A DNA stretch of 64,000 nucleotides, taken from contig NZ_JBEPTK010000001.1 in NCBI RefSeq assembly GCF_040549485.1, positions 372,001-436,000 of the forward strand, in the 5' to 3' direction. Source of the stretch: Constrictibacter sp. MBR-5. Its GTDB lineage: Bacteria; Pseudomonadota; Alphaproteobacteria; JAJUGE01. Position numbers and translations under genes: made by a program. Below the pieces are notes generated by a model. It was not told the origin of the DNA, did no database searches, and was given only the letters and a program-made list of their open reading frames with translations. Shown piece after piece: positions 26,518 to 34,992 of this stretch (the first letter of the stretch is position 1; each line of letters begins with the position of its first letter).

Positions 26518-26991
26518 TCAGAGCGGGAAGACGAGGCAGGTCGTGGTCCCATGCGCCAGCAGCTTGCCCCCGGCATCCAGCAGGCGGCCCTCGGCCGTGC
26601 CGGCCGTGCGGCCCACGTTCAGGATCGTCCCCTCCGCCCGCACCAAGCCGGTCGTCTCGCGGACGGCCCGGATGAACGTCACCTTGAACTCCAGGGTCGT
26701 GTAGCCGCGCCCCGCCGGGAGCATCGTGTGCACCGCGCATCCCATGCAGGAATCCAGCAGGGTCGCGATCCAGCCGCCGTGCACGCTTCCCAGCGGATTG
26801 TAGTGGTCGAACCGCGGCGTCCCCGCGAAGACGGCCCTCCCCTCGCCGACCTCGACCAGAGAGAAGCCCAGTAGCGCCGTTATGGGTGGCCCTGGCAGAC
26901 GCCCCTCGGCCATCCCGCGCAACAGTTCGAGGCCGCTCGTCGCCTTGAAGATGTCCGGCGGCACCAATCCGACCGTCCCATCATCCGCCAT
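26518..26991 (-). CDS. PaaI-family hotdog-fold thioesterase
   Basis: A 157-residue hotdog protein. The motif HYNPLGSVHGGWIATLLDSC contains the His-Gly-Gly of PaaI-type acyl-CoA thioesterases, and YTTLEFKVTFIRAV forms the long central strand. ATG at 26991 gives a family-size product; a longer frame runs back to 27135 through the shared promoter. It is divergent from the MarR gene, so the operator at 27038-27051 may control it too. Acyl substrate unknown. Confidence 0.82.
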   Translation of the reverse strand: MADDGTVGLVPPDIFKATSGLELLRGMAEGRLPGPPITALLGFSLVEVGEGRAVFAGTPRFDHYNPLGSVHGGWIATLLDSCMGCAVHTMLPAGRGYTTLEFKVTFIRAVRETTGLVRAEGTILNVGRTAGTAEGRLLDAGGKLLAHGTTTCLVFPL

Positions 26992-27037
26992 CTCGATCCC
27001 GCTCCAGTCCCGCGTCGCTCGCTTGCGAGGAAGGTAC

Positions 27038-27051
27038 AGTGCATATACACT
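27038..27051. promoter_or_regulatory. Candidate MarR operator, copy 1
   Basis: AGTGCATATACACT is a 14-base imperfect palindrome lying 29 bases before the MarR start and in the divergent promoter region with the thioesterase gene. The same core (GTGCATAT-RCAC) recurs before the MATE gene. Confidence 0.5.
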
Positions 27052-27079
27052 CTTCGACAAGGATGGAACGGACACGATC

Positions 27080-27535
27080 ATGACCGGCCGGGAACCGACG
27101 GACGCGCCGCGTGGCGATGGCGGCAGCCTGTGCACGTGCTTCGCGCTGCGCCGGGCGACCCGGCGGGTGACCCAGATCTACGACCGGCACCTGCAGCCCA
27201 CGGGCCTGCGGATCACCCAGTACGGCCTCCTCGCCCGGCTGCGCGGCGGACCGCTGCACATGACCGAACTCGCCGAGCGGATGGGCATGGACCGCACCAC
27301 CCTGACCCGCAACCTCCGCCCGCTGGAGCGTATGGGCTACGTCGCCATCGACCCCGGCGAGGACAAGCGCACCCGCTCGGTCGCGATCACGGCCGCCGGC
27401 CGCACCGCGGCGGCAGAGGCCCTGCCATACTGGAAGGACGCGCAGGCGTCGGTCCGGGACGCGCTGGGCACGGCGCTCACCGACGATCTTCACGGATTGC
27501 TCGATCGGGCCTTCGCCGGACTGCCGGCGGAGTAG
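27080..27535 (+). CDS. MarR-family transcriptional regulator
   Basis: A 151-residue winged-helix regulator: LRITQYGLLARLRGG, then MTELAERMGMDRTTLTRNLR as recognition helix, and IDPGEDKRTRSVAITAAGR as the wing. The Cys-Thr-Cys near the N-terminus (SLCTCFALRRATR) is seen in one MarR subgroup and could be redox-sensitive. ATG at 27080 is chosen for length; the frame is open much further upstream. A MATE pump follows 75 bases downstream. Matching palindromes before both genes suggest autoregulation and control of the pump. Confidence 0.87.
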   Translation: MTGREPTDAPRGDGGSLCTCFALRRATRRVTQIYDRHLQPTGLRITQYGLLARLRGGPLHMTELAERMGMDRTTLTRNLRPLERMGYVAIDPGEDKRTRSVAITAAGRTAAAEALPYWKDAQASVRDALGTALTDDLHGLLDRAFAGLPAE

Positions 27536-27582
27536 CAGCCGTGCGAGAGGGGCGGATTGACGCCGACTTTGCGACGATATAC

Positions 27583-27594
27583 GTGCATATGCAC
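27583..27594. promoter_or_regulatory. Candidate MarR operator, copy 2
   Basis: GTGCATATGCAC is a perfect 12-base palindrome 16 bases before the MATE start codon. It matches the site before marR in 11 of 12 positions. Confidence 0.5.
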
Positions 27595-27610
27595 CCTCAG
27601 GAGACAGACC

Positions 27611-29026
27611 ATGCCCGCTGAGCAGGCGACCATGACCGCATCCCGCCCGCTCCCGAAAGCGGCACCCCCGGGGGTGGCCGCGACGCGCCGCGCCGCCATG
27701 ACCCGCCGGCTCCTCGACGCGCCGATCGCGCCGACCCTCCTCGGCCTCGCGGCGCCGAACGTCGTCGCCGTCGCCGCCCAGACGGCCGTGAGCATGGCCG
27801 AGGCCTGGTACGTCAGCCGGCTCGGTATCGACTCCCTTGCCGGCCTGGCGCTCGTGTTCCCGCTGGTCACGATGATGCAGATGATGTCGGCGGGGGCGAT
27901 GGGCGGCGGCGGCGCCTCCGCCGTGGCGCGCGCCCTCGGCGCCGGCGATACGGCGAAGGCCGAGGCGCTTCTCCTGCACATCATCGTCATCGCGGCCGGC
28001 ATGGCCGCGCTGTTCTCCGTCGTCATTCTGGGCTTCGGACGGATCTTCTTCGGAGCCCTGGGCGGCCGCGGCGCGGTCCTCGACCAGGCACTCGCCTATT
28101 CGGGCGTGATCTTCTCGGGTGCGATCGCCGTCTGGGTGATGAACATGCTGGCCTCCGCGATCCGCGGCTCCGGAAACATGCTCATACCGGCCAGCGTCAT
28201 CCTCAGCGTGGCGGCCGTCCAGGTGGCGCTCGGCGGTGCGCTCGTCCTCGGGATCGGCCCCTTCCCGCAGCTCGGCATCGCGGGCGCCGGTGCGGCCCAG
28301 GTCATCGCCTTCGGCCTCGGCGGGGTGTTCCTGATCGCCTACCTGCGCAGCGGCGCCGCCGGCCTGACCCTCCGCCTTCGCGGCGTCCGCCTGCAATGGG
28401 CGCTGTTCCGCGAGATCCTCAGGGTCGGCCTGCTGGCGTGCATATCGGCGCTGCTGACCTGCGTGACGATCATCGTCGTCACCGGCCTGGTCGCGCGCTT
28501 CGGCGCGGCCGCCCTGGCCGGCTACGGAATCGGCGCACGACTGGAGTTCCTGCTGATCCCCATCGTCTTCGGCATAGGGGCGGCGCTCACCGCGATGGTC
28601 GGCACCAATGTCGGCGCCGGAAACTGGCCGCGGGCGCGGCGGGTGGCATGGACGGGTGCCGCCATCGCCGGCGCGGTCGTCGGCGCGATCGGACTGACGG
28701 TCGGCCTGTGGCCCGACCTCTGGATCGGGATTTACACCCGGGATCCCGGCGTGCTCGACGCCGGGCGGACCTACCTGCGGATCGTCGGCCCCGCCTATGT
28801 CTTCTTCGGGTTCGGCATGGCCCTTTATTTCGCCTCCCAGGGTGCCGGCCGCATGCGATGGCCGCTGATCGGCGGCGTCCTCCGCCTCGTCGTGGCCATC
28901 GGCGGCGGCTGGCTGGCTTCGTCCGTCTTCGGCCTCGACGGCCTGTTCGTCGCCGTCGCGATCGGCATGGTCCTCTTCGGCACCGTCATCGCCGGCTCCA
29001 TCGCCCTCGGCACCTGGCGAGACTGA
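27611..29026 (+). CDS. MATE-family multidrug efflux transporter
   Basis: A 471-residue, 12-helix MATE protein with two similar halves. PTLLGLAAPNVVAVAAQTA starts helix 1; MGGGGASAVARALGAGD is the conserved cytosolic loop after helix 2 of half one; and MVGTNVGAGNWPRARRV is the equivalent in half two. These exporters swap cationic drugs for Na+ or H+. ATG at 27611 follows an AGGAGAC site; an open frame to 27557 would run over the operator. It is probably controlled by the upstream MarR protein. Confidence 0.9.
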   Translation: MPAEQATMTASRPLPKAAPPGVAATRRAAMTRRLLDAPIAPTLLGLAAPNVVAVAAQTAVSMAEAWYVSRLGIDSLAGLALVFPLVTMMQMMSAGAMGGGGASAVARALGAGDTAKAEALLLHIIVIAAGMAALFSVVILGFGRIFFGALGGRGAVLDQALAYSGVIFSGAIAVWVMNMLASAIRGSGNMLIPASVILSVAAVQVALGGALVLGIGPFPQLGIAGAGAAQVIAFGLGGVFLIAYLRSGAAGLTLRLRGVRLQWALFREILRVGLLACISALLTCVTIIVVTGLVARFGAAALAGYGIGARLEFLLIPIVFGIGAALTAMVGTNVGAGNWPRARRVAWTGAAIAGAVVGAIGLTVGLWPDLWIGIYTRDPGVLDAGRTYLRIVGPAYVFFGFGMALYFASQGAGRMRWPLIGGVLRLVVAIGGGWLASSVFGLDGLFVAVAIGMVLFGTVIAGSIALGTWRD

Positions 29027-29111
29027 GCGGCGCTGGCGCGATCCTTGCTGCGGCACGGGCATCACCGCCTCGCCGGTGGCGGGCGGCACCGCGCAGCACG
29101 GGAGCCGTGCC

Positions 29112-29810
29112 ATGAGCCGACAGATCGAGATCGCGCCGAACTGGCGCCGCGACGCCGCCGAACGCGGCATCCTCATCCGACCGCTGTCGCCCGGGATCGG
29201 CAGCGAGGTCACGTGCCTCGACCTGACCACACTGTTCGACTCCGAGGTGCTGGCGCTGCTCCGCACCGCCTGCGCCGAACGGGCGGTCCTGGTCCTTCGC
29301 GGGTGGCAGGGGATATCGGAGGAGAAGCTCACCGCGCTCGCCGCGGCCATGGCCACGCGTCGCAAGGGCGACGCCTGCATCTCCCTGGTGCACACGGTCG
29401 GCGTCCCCCTCAGTTTCGGCGAGACTCGCTTCGTCGACGGAACCGCGGCGTATGAAGCGCTGCCTGAGGCGTTGCGGCACGAATTGGCCGCCGCGGAAGC
29501 GGGCGTCGCGCGGCCGCTCGTCCGGGCGCACGACCCGTCGGGCCGCCCCTGCGTCGATATCGTGGGCACGAATCTGCGCAGCCTGGAGGGGCTGCCGAAA
29601 ATTCAGGCAAACAATCTCGGGGCGGCGCTCGACGCCCATATTCTGCGCAGGCGTCTCGCCTACACCCACTATTGGCGCGAGGGCGACGTCCTGCTGGTCG
29701 AGGATCGCTGCCGCATGCATTCGGCGCGGCCCCCCGTCCCGAGGCCGAACCCTGTCCGCGGCATCGCGCGCGCAGAATCTGTGGGCCGCCTCGCCCCCCA
29801 GGCCGTCTGA
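29112..29810 (+). CDS. TauD/TfdA-like protein lacking the usual HxD motif
   Basis: A 232-residue protein, shorter than the usual 270-300 for this alpha-ketoglutarate dioxygenase family. SRQIEIAPNWRRD, GILIRPLSPGIGSEV and ERAVLVLRGW match the family N-terminus; GETRFVDGTAAYEALPEAL is the conserved 'GGdT-F' region; and GDVLLVEDRCRMHSARPP near 205-222 contains the distal His. The segment that normally bears the first two iron ligands (His-x-Asp) and should sit before the GETRF strand is absent: ISLVHTVGVPLSFGETRF is too short. It may therefore be catalytically inactive or binding-only. Encoded 85 bases after the MATE gene. Confidence 0.7.
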   Translation: MSRQIEIAPNWRRDAAERGILIRPLSPGIGSEVTCLDLTTLFDSEVLALLRTACAERAVLVLRGWQGISEEKLTALAAAMATRRKGDACISLVHTVGVPLSFGETRFVDGTAAYEALPEALRHELAAAEAGVARPLVRAHDPSGRPCVDIVGTNLRSLEGLPKIQANNLGAALDAHILRRRLAYTHYWREGDVLLVEDRCRMHSARPPVPRPNPVRGIARAESVGRLAPQAV

Positions 29811-29902
29811 CCGGAGGCATTGCCCCGCCGCCGACCGGGGGCTGCGGCGGAGGCCCGTCCGTGCGAAGATCGCGGCCGGTGCACGCGGTACGGGATCCGC
29901 CC

Positions 29903-30517
29903 ATGACGACGATCGAGTTCTTCTTCGACTATTCCAGTCCCTGGACCTATCTCGCCTTCGACAGGATCGAGGCGGTCGCCGCGGACGTGGGGGCCGAACT
30001 GGTATGGCGGCCCTTCGTGGTCGGCGGCGTCTTCAATGCGGTGAATCCCAGCATCTACCAGCGGCGCGAGAACCCGATCCCGGTCAAGGATGCCTATTAC
30101 CGCAAGGACATGACCGACTGGGCCGAACTCCAGGGCATCACGATCGGCCACCCGCCGGTCTTCCCGGTCAACAGTGTGAAGGCCCTGCGCGGCGCGTTCC
30201 TGGCGATCGAGGAAGGCCTGATCGTCCCCTATTCCCGCGCCGTGTTCTCGGCCTACTGGACGGACCTGCGCGACATCAGCAAGGACGACGTGCTGACCGG
30301 TATCGTCGGGCGGGTCGGCATCGAGCCCGCCCGCTTCTTCGAATACATCGCCCGCCAGGACACGAAGGACCACCTGCGGTCCGTTACGGACGAACTGATC
30401 GCCCGCGGCGGCTTCGGTTCGCCGACGATGTTCGTCGACGGCACCGACATGTATTTCGGCAACGACCGGCTCGACCTGATCCGCGACCTCCTGCGCAAGC
30501 GCGCCGGCGCCGCCTGA
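29903..30517 (+). CDS. DsbA-family 2-hydroxychromene-2-carboxylate isomerase-like protein
   Basis: A 204-residue kappa-GST/DsbA-fold protein: IEFFFDYSSPWTYLAFDRI has the active Ser-Pro in the position of the Cys-x-x-Cys of DsbA, and GGFGSPTMFVDGTDMYFGNDR carries the cis-Pro. The family includes glutathione-dependent HCCA isomerases of naphthalene degradation and many uncharacterised oxidoreductases. No aromatic-degradation genes are near, so the exact reaction is open. ATG at 29903 matches the family start. Confidence 0.85.
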   Translation: MTTIEFFFDYSSPWTYLAFDRIEAVAADVGAELVWRPFVVGGVFNAVNPSIYQRRENPIPVKDAYYRKDMTDWAELQGITIGHPPVFPVNSVKALRGAFLAIEEGLIVPYSRAVFSAYWTDLRDISKDDVLTGIVGRVGIEPARFFEYIARQDTKDHLRSVTDELIARGGFGSPTMFVDGTDMYFGNDRLDLIRDLLRKRAGAA

Positions 30518-30557
30518 GAAGCCGGCTCGGCCCGTTAGCCGGCTCCCGTGGAGCCGT

Positions 30558-30950
30558 CTAGCGGCGTCCGCGGGCCTTGCGCGCGGCGTAGCGGGCGTCG
30601 CGGATGGCCTTCCGTTCGATATCGTGCTCCAGCTGGCGCTGGCGCTCGGCTTCCTTCTCCGCCTTCTCCGCCTCGATCGCGGCCAGGCGGGCCTGTTCCG
30701 CGGCGGCACGCTCCTCGGCCTTGCGCGCCTCCTCGGCCTGTCGTGCCGCCTCACGCTCGGCGGCACGCGCCTCGCGCGCCTCGGCGATCCGGCGCCGCTC
30801 TTCCTGACGCTCGGCGAAGTTCGGATCGTTCTGAGGCGCGCTCGCCCGCGCCTTCTCCAGCAGCGCCCGCTTGGCCTTCGCCTGCTCGCCAAGCCGGTCT
30901 TGCAAACTGGGTTCCCTACCCTTCATCTCCACGAACCTCTTATCACTCAA
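30558..30950 (-). CDS. DUF6481-type coiled-coil protein
   Basis: A 130-residue, Ala/Arg/Glu-rich protein forming one long predicted coiled coil (residues 40-115), with a conserved-looking head (SLQDRLGEQAKAKRALLEK) and a basic tail (YAARKARGRR). This plan matches small alphaproteobacterial DUF6481 proteins of unknown role. ATG at 30950 (or 30926) can serve as start. It is divergent from the flagellin. Confidence 0.65.
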   Translation of the reverse strand: MSDKRFVEMKGREPSLQDRLGEQAKAKRALLEKARASAPQNDPNFAERQEERRRIAEAREARAAEREAARQAEEARKAEERAAAEQARLAAIEAEKAEKEAERQRQLEHDIERKAIRDARYAARKARGRR

Positions 30951-31193
30951 TAAACTGCTGACCCCGCAAAGTGGGGTCTCGGCGGCTCCGGTTAAACGCT
31001 GTCGTGCTACGCCGTGTCCAGGTGGGCGGTATTCCTATGCCCGCGGCACCCGCGGTTCGGCGGAGCGGATGCCGGCCCGACTAGGCAGGAATGTCCCGCC
31101 CGCCCGGCAAAAAATTCCCGGCCGGAAGCTGCCTCCCGGCAAAATCTGCCCGGCACGGGCTGCCGCATCCGCAGAAAACCGCCATTCCTCGGG

Positions 31194-31210
31194 TTGGCAC
31201 AGACGGTGCT
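31194..31210 (+). promoter_or_regulatory. Sigma-54 (-24/-12) promoter of flagellin gene 1
   Basis: TTGGCAC-AGACG-GTGCT matches the sigma-54 consensus TTGGCAC-N5-TTGCT with correct GG-to-GC spacing of 12, and lies 90 bases before the start codon. The FlbD activator encoded at 46352 is the natural candidate partner. Confidence 0.7.
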
Positions 31211-31299
31211 TCCAGAGAGTGTCCCCCGGATGCCCGGAGGACGGAGGCGAAAGCCTCACGCGGCAGGATGCCGGCTCACATTCCAGGAAGGAATCTATC

Positions 31300-32463
31300 A
31301 TGGGTCTCAATATCGTTTCCAACTACGCCGCCAACGTTGCGCACCGCAACCTGACGGCGACGGACGCCCAGGCGACCTCTTCGCTCGCGAAGCTGTCGTC
31401 CGGTACCCGCGTCGTGTCGGCGAAGGACGACGCGGCGGCCATGGCCATCGGCTCGCGGATCAGCTCCGAAGTCGCTGGCCTGAAGCAGGCGAGCGTCAAC
31501 GCCGGTCAGGCAGCCTCCATGCTGCAGATCGCCGACGGCGCGATGGGCAAGACCTCCGACATTCTGACCCGCATGAAGACTCTGGCGGTTCAGGCCGGTT
31601 CGGACCAGCTCGGCGACACCGAGCGCGCCATGCTCGACACCGAGTACCAGTCGCTGGTCAGCGAAGTCGACCGTATCGCCGGCTCGACCACGTTCAACGG
31701 CCAGAGCCTGGTCGCGGGTCAGGCAGCGACCGAACTCAACACGGGCACGCTCGGCACCAGCCTCGAGGCGGCCGACGGCTTCGCCAAGATCGAGTTCAAC
31801 CCTGATGTCGGTGCCGCCAGCTTCACCGTCGCGTACGACGACGATGCGACCGGCACGGGCGTCCTGACCGTCACCAACACGACGACGGGCGAAAGCCAGG
31901 GTATCGATCTCGAACTCTCCGGTGCCGGCGCGATCGCCGCGAATTCCGAGCGTACGATCGACTTCAGCCAGCTGGGTGTCAGCATTACGCTGAACTCGGC
32001 CTTCGCCGATACCGACATCACCGCGACCAACACCATGGACTCGGTGGTGAACGCGGCGGCGGACTCCACGTTCAACTTCAAGATCGGTGCCGGCACGACG
32101 GCGAACGACACGGTGGCGATCACGATCGGCGCAACGACGTCGAACGCTCTCGGCCTGACGGGTACCGACATCACCACCTCCGCCAACGCCGATACGGCGC
32201 TGGACGCGATCAACGGCGCCATCGACGACATCAACACCAAGCGTGCGAATGTCGGTGCGTCGCAGAACCGGCTCGAGTTCGCTGCCGCCAACCTGGCTTC
32301 GACCATCGAGAACCAGGAAGCGGCTCGCAGCTCGCTGCTCGACCTCGACGTGGCGGCTGAGATGACGAAGTTCACCAGCAAGCAGATCCTGATGCAGGCC
32401 GGCGTCTCCATGCTGGCCCAGGCGAACCAGATGCCCCAGAACATGATGCGTCTGTTCGGCTGA
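31300..32463 (+). CDS. fliC: Flagellin 1
   Basis: A 387-residue flagellin. The N-terminal D0/D1 region (MGLNIVSNYAANVAHRNL; SLAKLSSGTRVVSAKDDAA; QIADGAMGKTSDILTRMK) and C-terminal D1/D0 (GASQNRLEFAAANLASTIEN; ANQMPQNMMRLFG) are canonical. The central 180-300 region is Thr/Ala/Asp-rich and is the surface-exposed part. ATG at 31300 with AGGAAGG upstream; the frame is open to 30871 but lies before the promoter. Exported by the flagellar type III system and polymerises into the filament. Confidence 0.95.
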   Translation: MGLNIVSNYAANVAHRNLTATDAQATSSLAKLSSGTRVVSAKDDAAAMAIGSRISSEVAGLKQASVNAGQAASMLQIADGAMGKTSDILTRMKTLAVQAGSDQLGDTERAMLDTEYQSLVSEVDRIAGSTTFNGQSLVAGQAATELNTGTLGTSLEAADGFAKIEFNPDVGAASFTVAYDDDATGTGVLTVTNTTTGESQGIDLELSGAGAIAANSERTIDFSQLGVSITLNSAFADTDITATNTMDSVVNAAADSTFNFKIGAGTTANDTVAITIGATTSNALGLTGTDITTSANADTALDAINGAIDDINTKRANVGASQNRLEFAAANLASTIENQEAARSSLLDLDVAAEMTKFTSKQILMQAGVSMLAQANQMPQNMMRLFG

Positions 32464-32472
32464 TCCGGACTC

Positions 32473-32503
32473 GAAGGAGGAGGGCTTTCCGCTCTCCTCC
32501 TTC
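32473..32503 (+). terminator. Intrinsic-type hairpin after flagellin 1
   Basis: GAAGGAGGAG (32473-32482) pairs with CTCCTCCTTC (32494-32503) with a ten-base loop; a pyrimidine-rich stretch follows. It separates the highly expressed flagellin from fliD. Confidence 0.6.
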
Positions 32504-32656
32504 ACCTTCCCGCACATCGGCGACCTCGTCGGTCGCCCGCTCGGGTTCGGGCGGAGCGTGTAAGGAAATGTTTACCTCGGACGGGGTATCCAAGGCATCC
32601 GCCCGCACTGTTTGCGCCGGCACGCCGACCCAACCGAGCCGCTGGGAGCAGCGACG

Positions 32657-34456
32657 ATGGCCGACACGACCCTCAACAGCCTCGTCATAAGCAATTCAGG
32701 CCGCGTGTCCTTCTCCGGACTGGGTTCGGGAATCGACTTCCAGGCCACGGTCGATGGTCTCATCGCCGCCAAGCGCATCCCGGTCGACCGGCTCGAAGCC
32801 CAGATCGAGACGAACCAGACCAAGATCACCGCCTATCAGGAGCTGCGCAGCCAGCTCACCGTCCTTCAGGACTCGCTCAAGAACCTGTACGGCGCGGTCA
32901 CAGTCGACTCCTCGCGCAACATCTTCGAGGCGAAACAGGCTTTCGCGGGCGCCAGCCGCACCGACGGCCAGTCCGCCTCGAACCCCGCCAACCTGCTGGG
33001 CGTGACGGTCAACAACAAGGCCGCCGTCGGCAAGCACACGATCGAAGTCGTACAGACCGCAGCCTCGCACCGGATCGGAAGCGGCGCCTTCACCAGCGCG
33101 ACGCAGGATCTCGGCACGGCCCGCGGCCAGGCGGCCAACTCGATCTCGGGCAGCATCCAGATCGGCGGCGTGGCGATCGACGTTCTCGCGACCGACACGC
33201 TGCAGAGCCTCGTCGACCGCGTCAACAACGCCAACAAGGGCACGGGTGCCACCGGCGTATCCGCCAGCGTCGTGAAGGTCTCCGAGACGGAAAGCTACAT
33301 GGCGCTGACGGTCGACAAGGCCGGCCAGAGCCTGGGCACGGACATCGCCCTCGGCGATCCGGACGGGGTGCTCGAGCAGCTCGGCGTCCTGAACGGCGGC
33401 GCCATCGACAACGAGTTCCAGGCGGCGCGCAAAGCACAGTTCTATGCAGACGGGATCGTCGATCCCGTGACGAAGCAGCCGCTGCTCATCGAGCGCGACA
33501 GCAACACCATCAGCGACCTGTTCGGGGGCGTGACCCTCAGCCTCTACCAGGCCGAGCCGGGCACGACGATTTCCATCGACGTCGATCGCAACCTGACCGA
33601 AGCGAAGAGCGCCATCACGGGGTTCGTCGACGCCTACAACTCGGTGCGCAGCTTCCTGAACCTGCACCTCGACACCGACGCCAGCACGGGCGAGCCGCGC
33701 GAAGACGCGACGCTATTCGGCTCGACCACGCTGGCCGACATCGAGACGCGGCTGTCGCGCATCGTCGGCAGCGGCGCGCAGGGCACCAGCTCCGCCTTCA
33801 GCGTCCTGGCGCAGATCGGCGTCGGGTTCGTCAACAACAACGCGCTGGCCGATCCGCTCGCCGCCAACACGCTGACCATCGACAACGAGAAGCTGGACGA
33901 GTCGCTGATCGGCGACATCGACAACGTCAAGAAGATGTTCTCTTTCGACTTCGCCTCGTCGACGCCGCAGGTCTCGATGCTGGGCTTCAACGGCAACACG
34001 ACCTACAAGGCCGACGGTTACAAGCTCAGCGTCGACTGGGACGAGGTCACCGGCACGATCGCCTCCGCGACGATCGACGGAGAGGCGGCGACGATCGACG
34101 GACGTCGCATCTCCATGGAGAGCGGCGGCGCCAAGGGGCTGTCGCTGTATTTCAACGGCGGTTCGGACATGGCCGACGTCGACCTCGACTTCAGCGTCGG
34201 GATCGGCGCGAGCATGTTCTTCGAACTCGACAACCTCCTGAACGCACAGACGGGGCTCGTGGAGACCGAGATATCGGCGCTCACCACGGGCAACGAGCAG
34301 AAACAGACGCGCGTCGAGGAGATGACGGTTCGCCTGGACCTTCAGCGCGAGACGCTCCTGGCGAAGTACCTCGCCATGGAAACGGCGCTGACGTCGATGA
34401 ACCAGACCATCGAGAATCTGAAGCAGATGACCGAGTCCATGTTCAGCGATAATTAA
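32657..34456 (+). CDS. fliD: Flagellar filament cap protein FliD (HAP2)
   Basis: A 599-residue FliD. The N-terminus VSFSGLGSGIDFQATVDGLI and following coiled coil (VDRLEAQIETNQTKITAYQEL) are diagnostic, and the C-terminal helices (EMTVRLDLQRETLLAKYLA; ALTSMNQTIENLKQM) pair with them. Five FliD subunits cap the filament tip and guide flagellin folding. ATG at 32657 with GGGAG upstream gives the family start. It is followed by fliS, as usual. Confidence 0.93.
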   Translation: MADTTLNSLVISNSGRVSFSGLGSGIDFQATVDGLIAAKRIPVDRLEAQIETNQTKITAYQELRSQLTVLQDSLKNLYGAVTVDSSRNIFEAKQAFAGASRTDGQSASNPANLLGVTVNNKAAVGKHTIEVVQTAASHRIGSGAFTSATQDLGTARGQAANSISGSIQIGGVAIDVLATDTLQSLVDRVNNANKGTGATGVSASVVKVSETESYMALTVDKAGQSLGTDIALGDPDGVLEQLGVLNGGAIDNEFQAARKAQFYADGIVDPVTKQPLLIERDSNTISDLFGGVTLSLYQAEPGTTISIDVDRNLTEAKSAITGFVDAYNSVRSFLNLHLDTDASTGEPREDATLFGSTTLADIETRLSRIVGSGAQGTSSAFSVLAQIGVGFVNNNALADPLAANTLTIDNEKLDESLIGDIDNVKKMFSFDFASSTPQVSMLGFNGNTTYKADGYKLSVDWDEVTGTIASATIDGEAATIDGRRISMESGGAKGLSLYFNGGSDMADVDLDFSVGIGASMFFELDNLLNAQTGLVETEISALTTGNEQKQTRVEEMTVRLDLQRETLLAKYLAMETALTSMNQTIENLKQMTESMFSDN

Positions 34457-34502
34457 CCAGACCGGTCCATCCTCCGATAGCACATCGCCGGGGAGACAAG
34501 AC

Positions 34503-34940
34503 GTGCATCAGGCCTCAGTCGCCTATCAAACGCAGCAGATCATGACGGCGCCGCCGGTAAAGCTGGTCGCGATGCTCTACGAGCGCGCCATCCGCGCCCT
34601 GCGCGACTCCTTGCGCGCCATCGATGCGGGCAACGTGGAACTGCGGTTCCAGAACGTCGAGAAGGCGTCCGAGATCATCGTGCACCTCGCCGGTACGCTC
34701 GACACCGAGCGCGGCGGCGAGGTCGCGGCCAACCTGTCGCGCCTCTACGTCTTCATGCTGCGCCGGCTCTCCGAGGTGAACCTGCGGAACGACGCGCAGG
34801 CCGCGCGGGACGTCATCGGCCTGCTCGAGCCTCTGGCCGAATCGTGGCGCGAACTGGCCCGCGGTGCGCCCGAGGCGAGTTCCACGCTGTCGCCCGTCAC
34901 GCCCTCCGCACAGCCGCGCGGCCTCGCCGTTTCCGCCTGA
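34503..34940 (+). CDS. fliS: Flagellin export chaperone FliS
   Basis: A 145-residue helical protein. VAYQTQQIMTAPPVKLVAMLYERAIRAL is the family start, and FMLRRLSEVNLRNDAQAARDVIGLL the later helices. FliS binds the C-terminal D0 helix of flagellin in the cytoplasm. The start is GTG at 34503, seven bases after GGGGAGA. The last 25 residues are a Ser/Pro-rich tail. A second FliS-type gene follows flagellin 2. Confidence 0.9.
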   Translation: MHQASVAYQTQQIMTAPPVKLVAMLYERAIRALRDSLRAIDAGNVELRFQNVEKASEIIVHLAGTLDTERGGEVAANLSRLYVFMLRRLSEVNLRNDAQAARDVIGLLEPLAESWRELARGAPEASSTLSPVTPSAQPRGLAVSA

Positions 34941-34962
34941 TCATCCGGCGTCTTCTCCCCTG

Positions 34963-34992
34963 AACCCCCGGGTCGCAAGATCCGGGGGTTTT
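34963..34992 (+). terminator. Rho-independent terminator after fliS
   Basis: AACCCCCGGG at 34963-34972 pairs with CCGGGGGTT at 34982-34990, followed by TTTTCG. This is the clearest intrinsic terminator of the window and ends the fliD-fliS unit. Confidence 0.8.

Noticed and set aside
26981-29569. 862-codon frame antisense to MarR, MATE and TauD-like genes
   Set aside because: Low-complexity charged translation spanning three well-supported genes and their operators; a GC-skew artefact.
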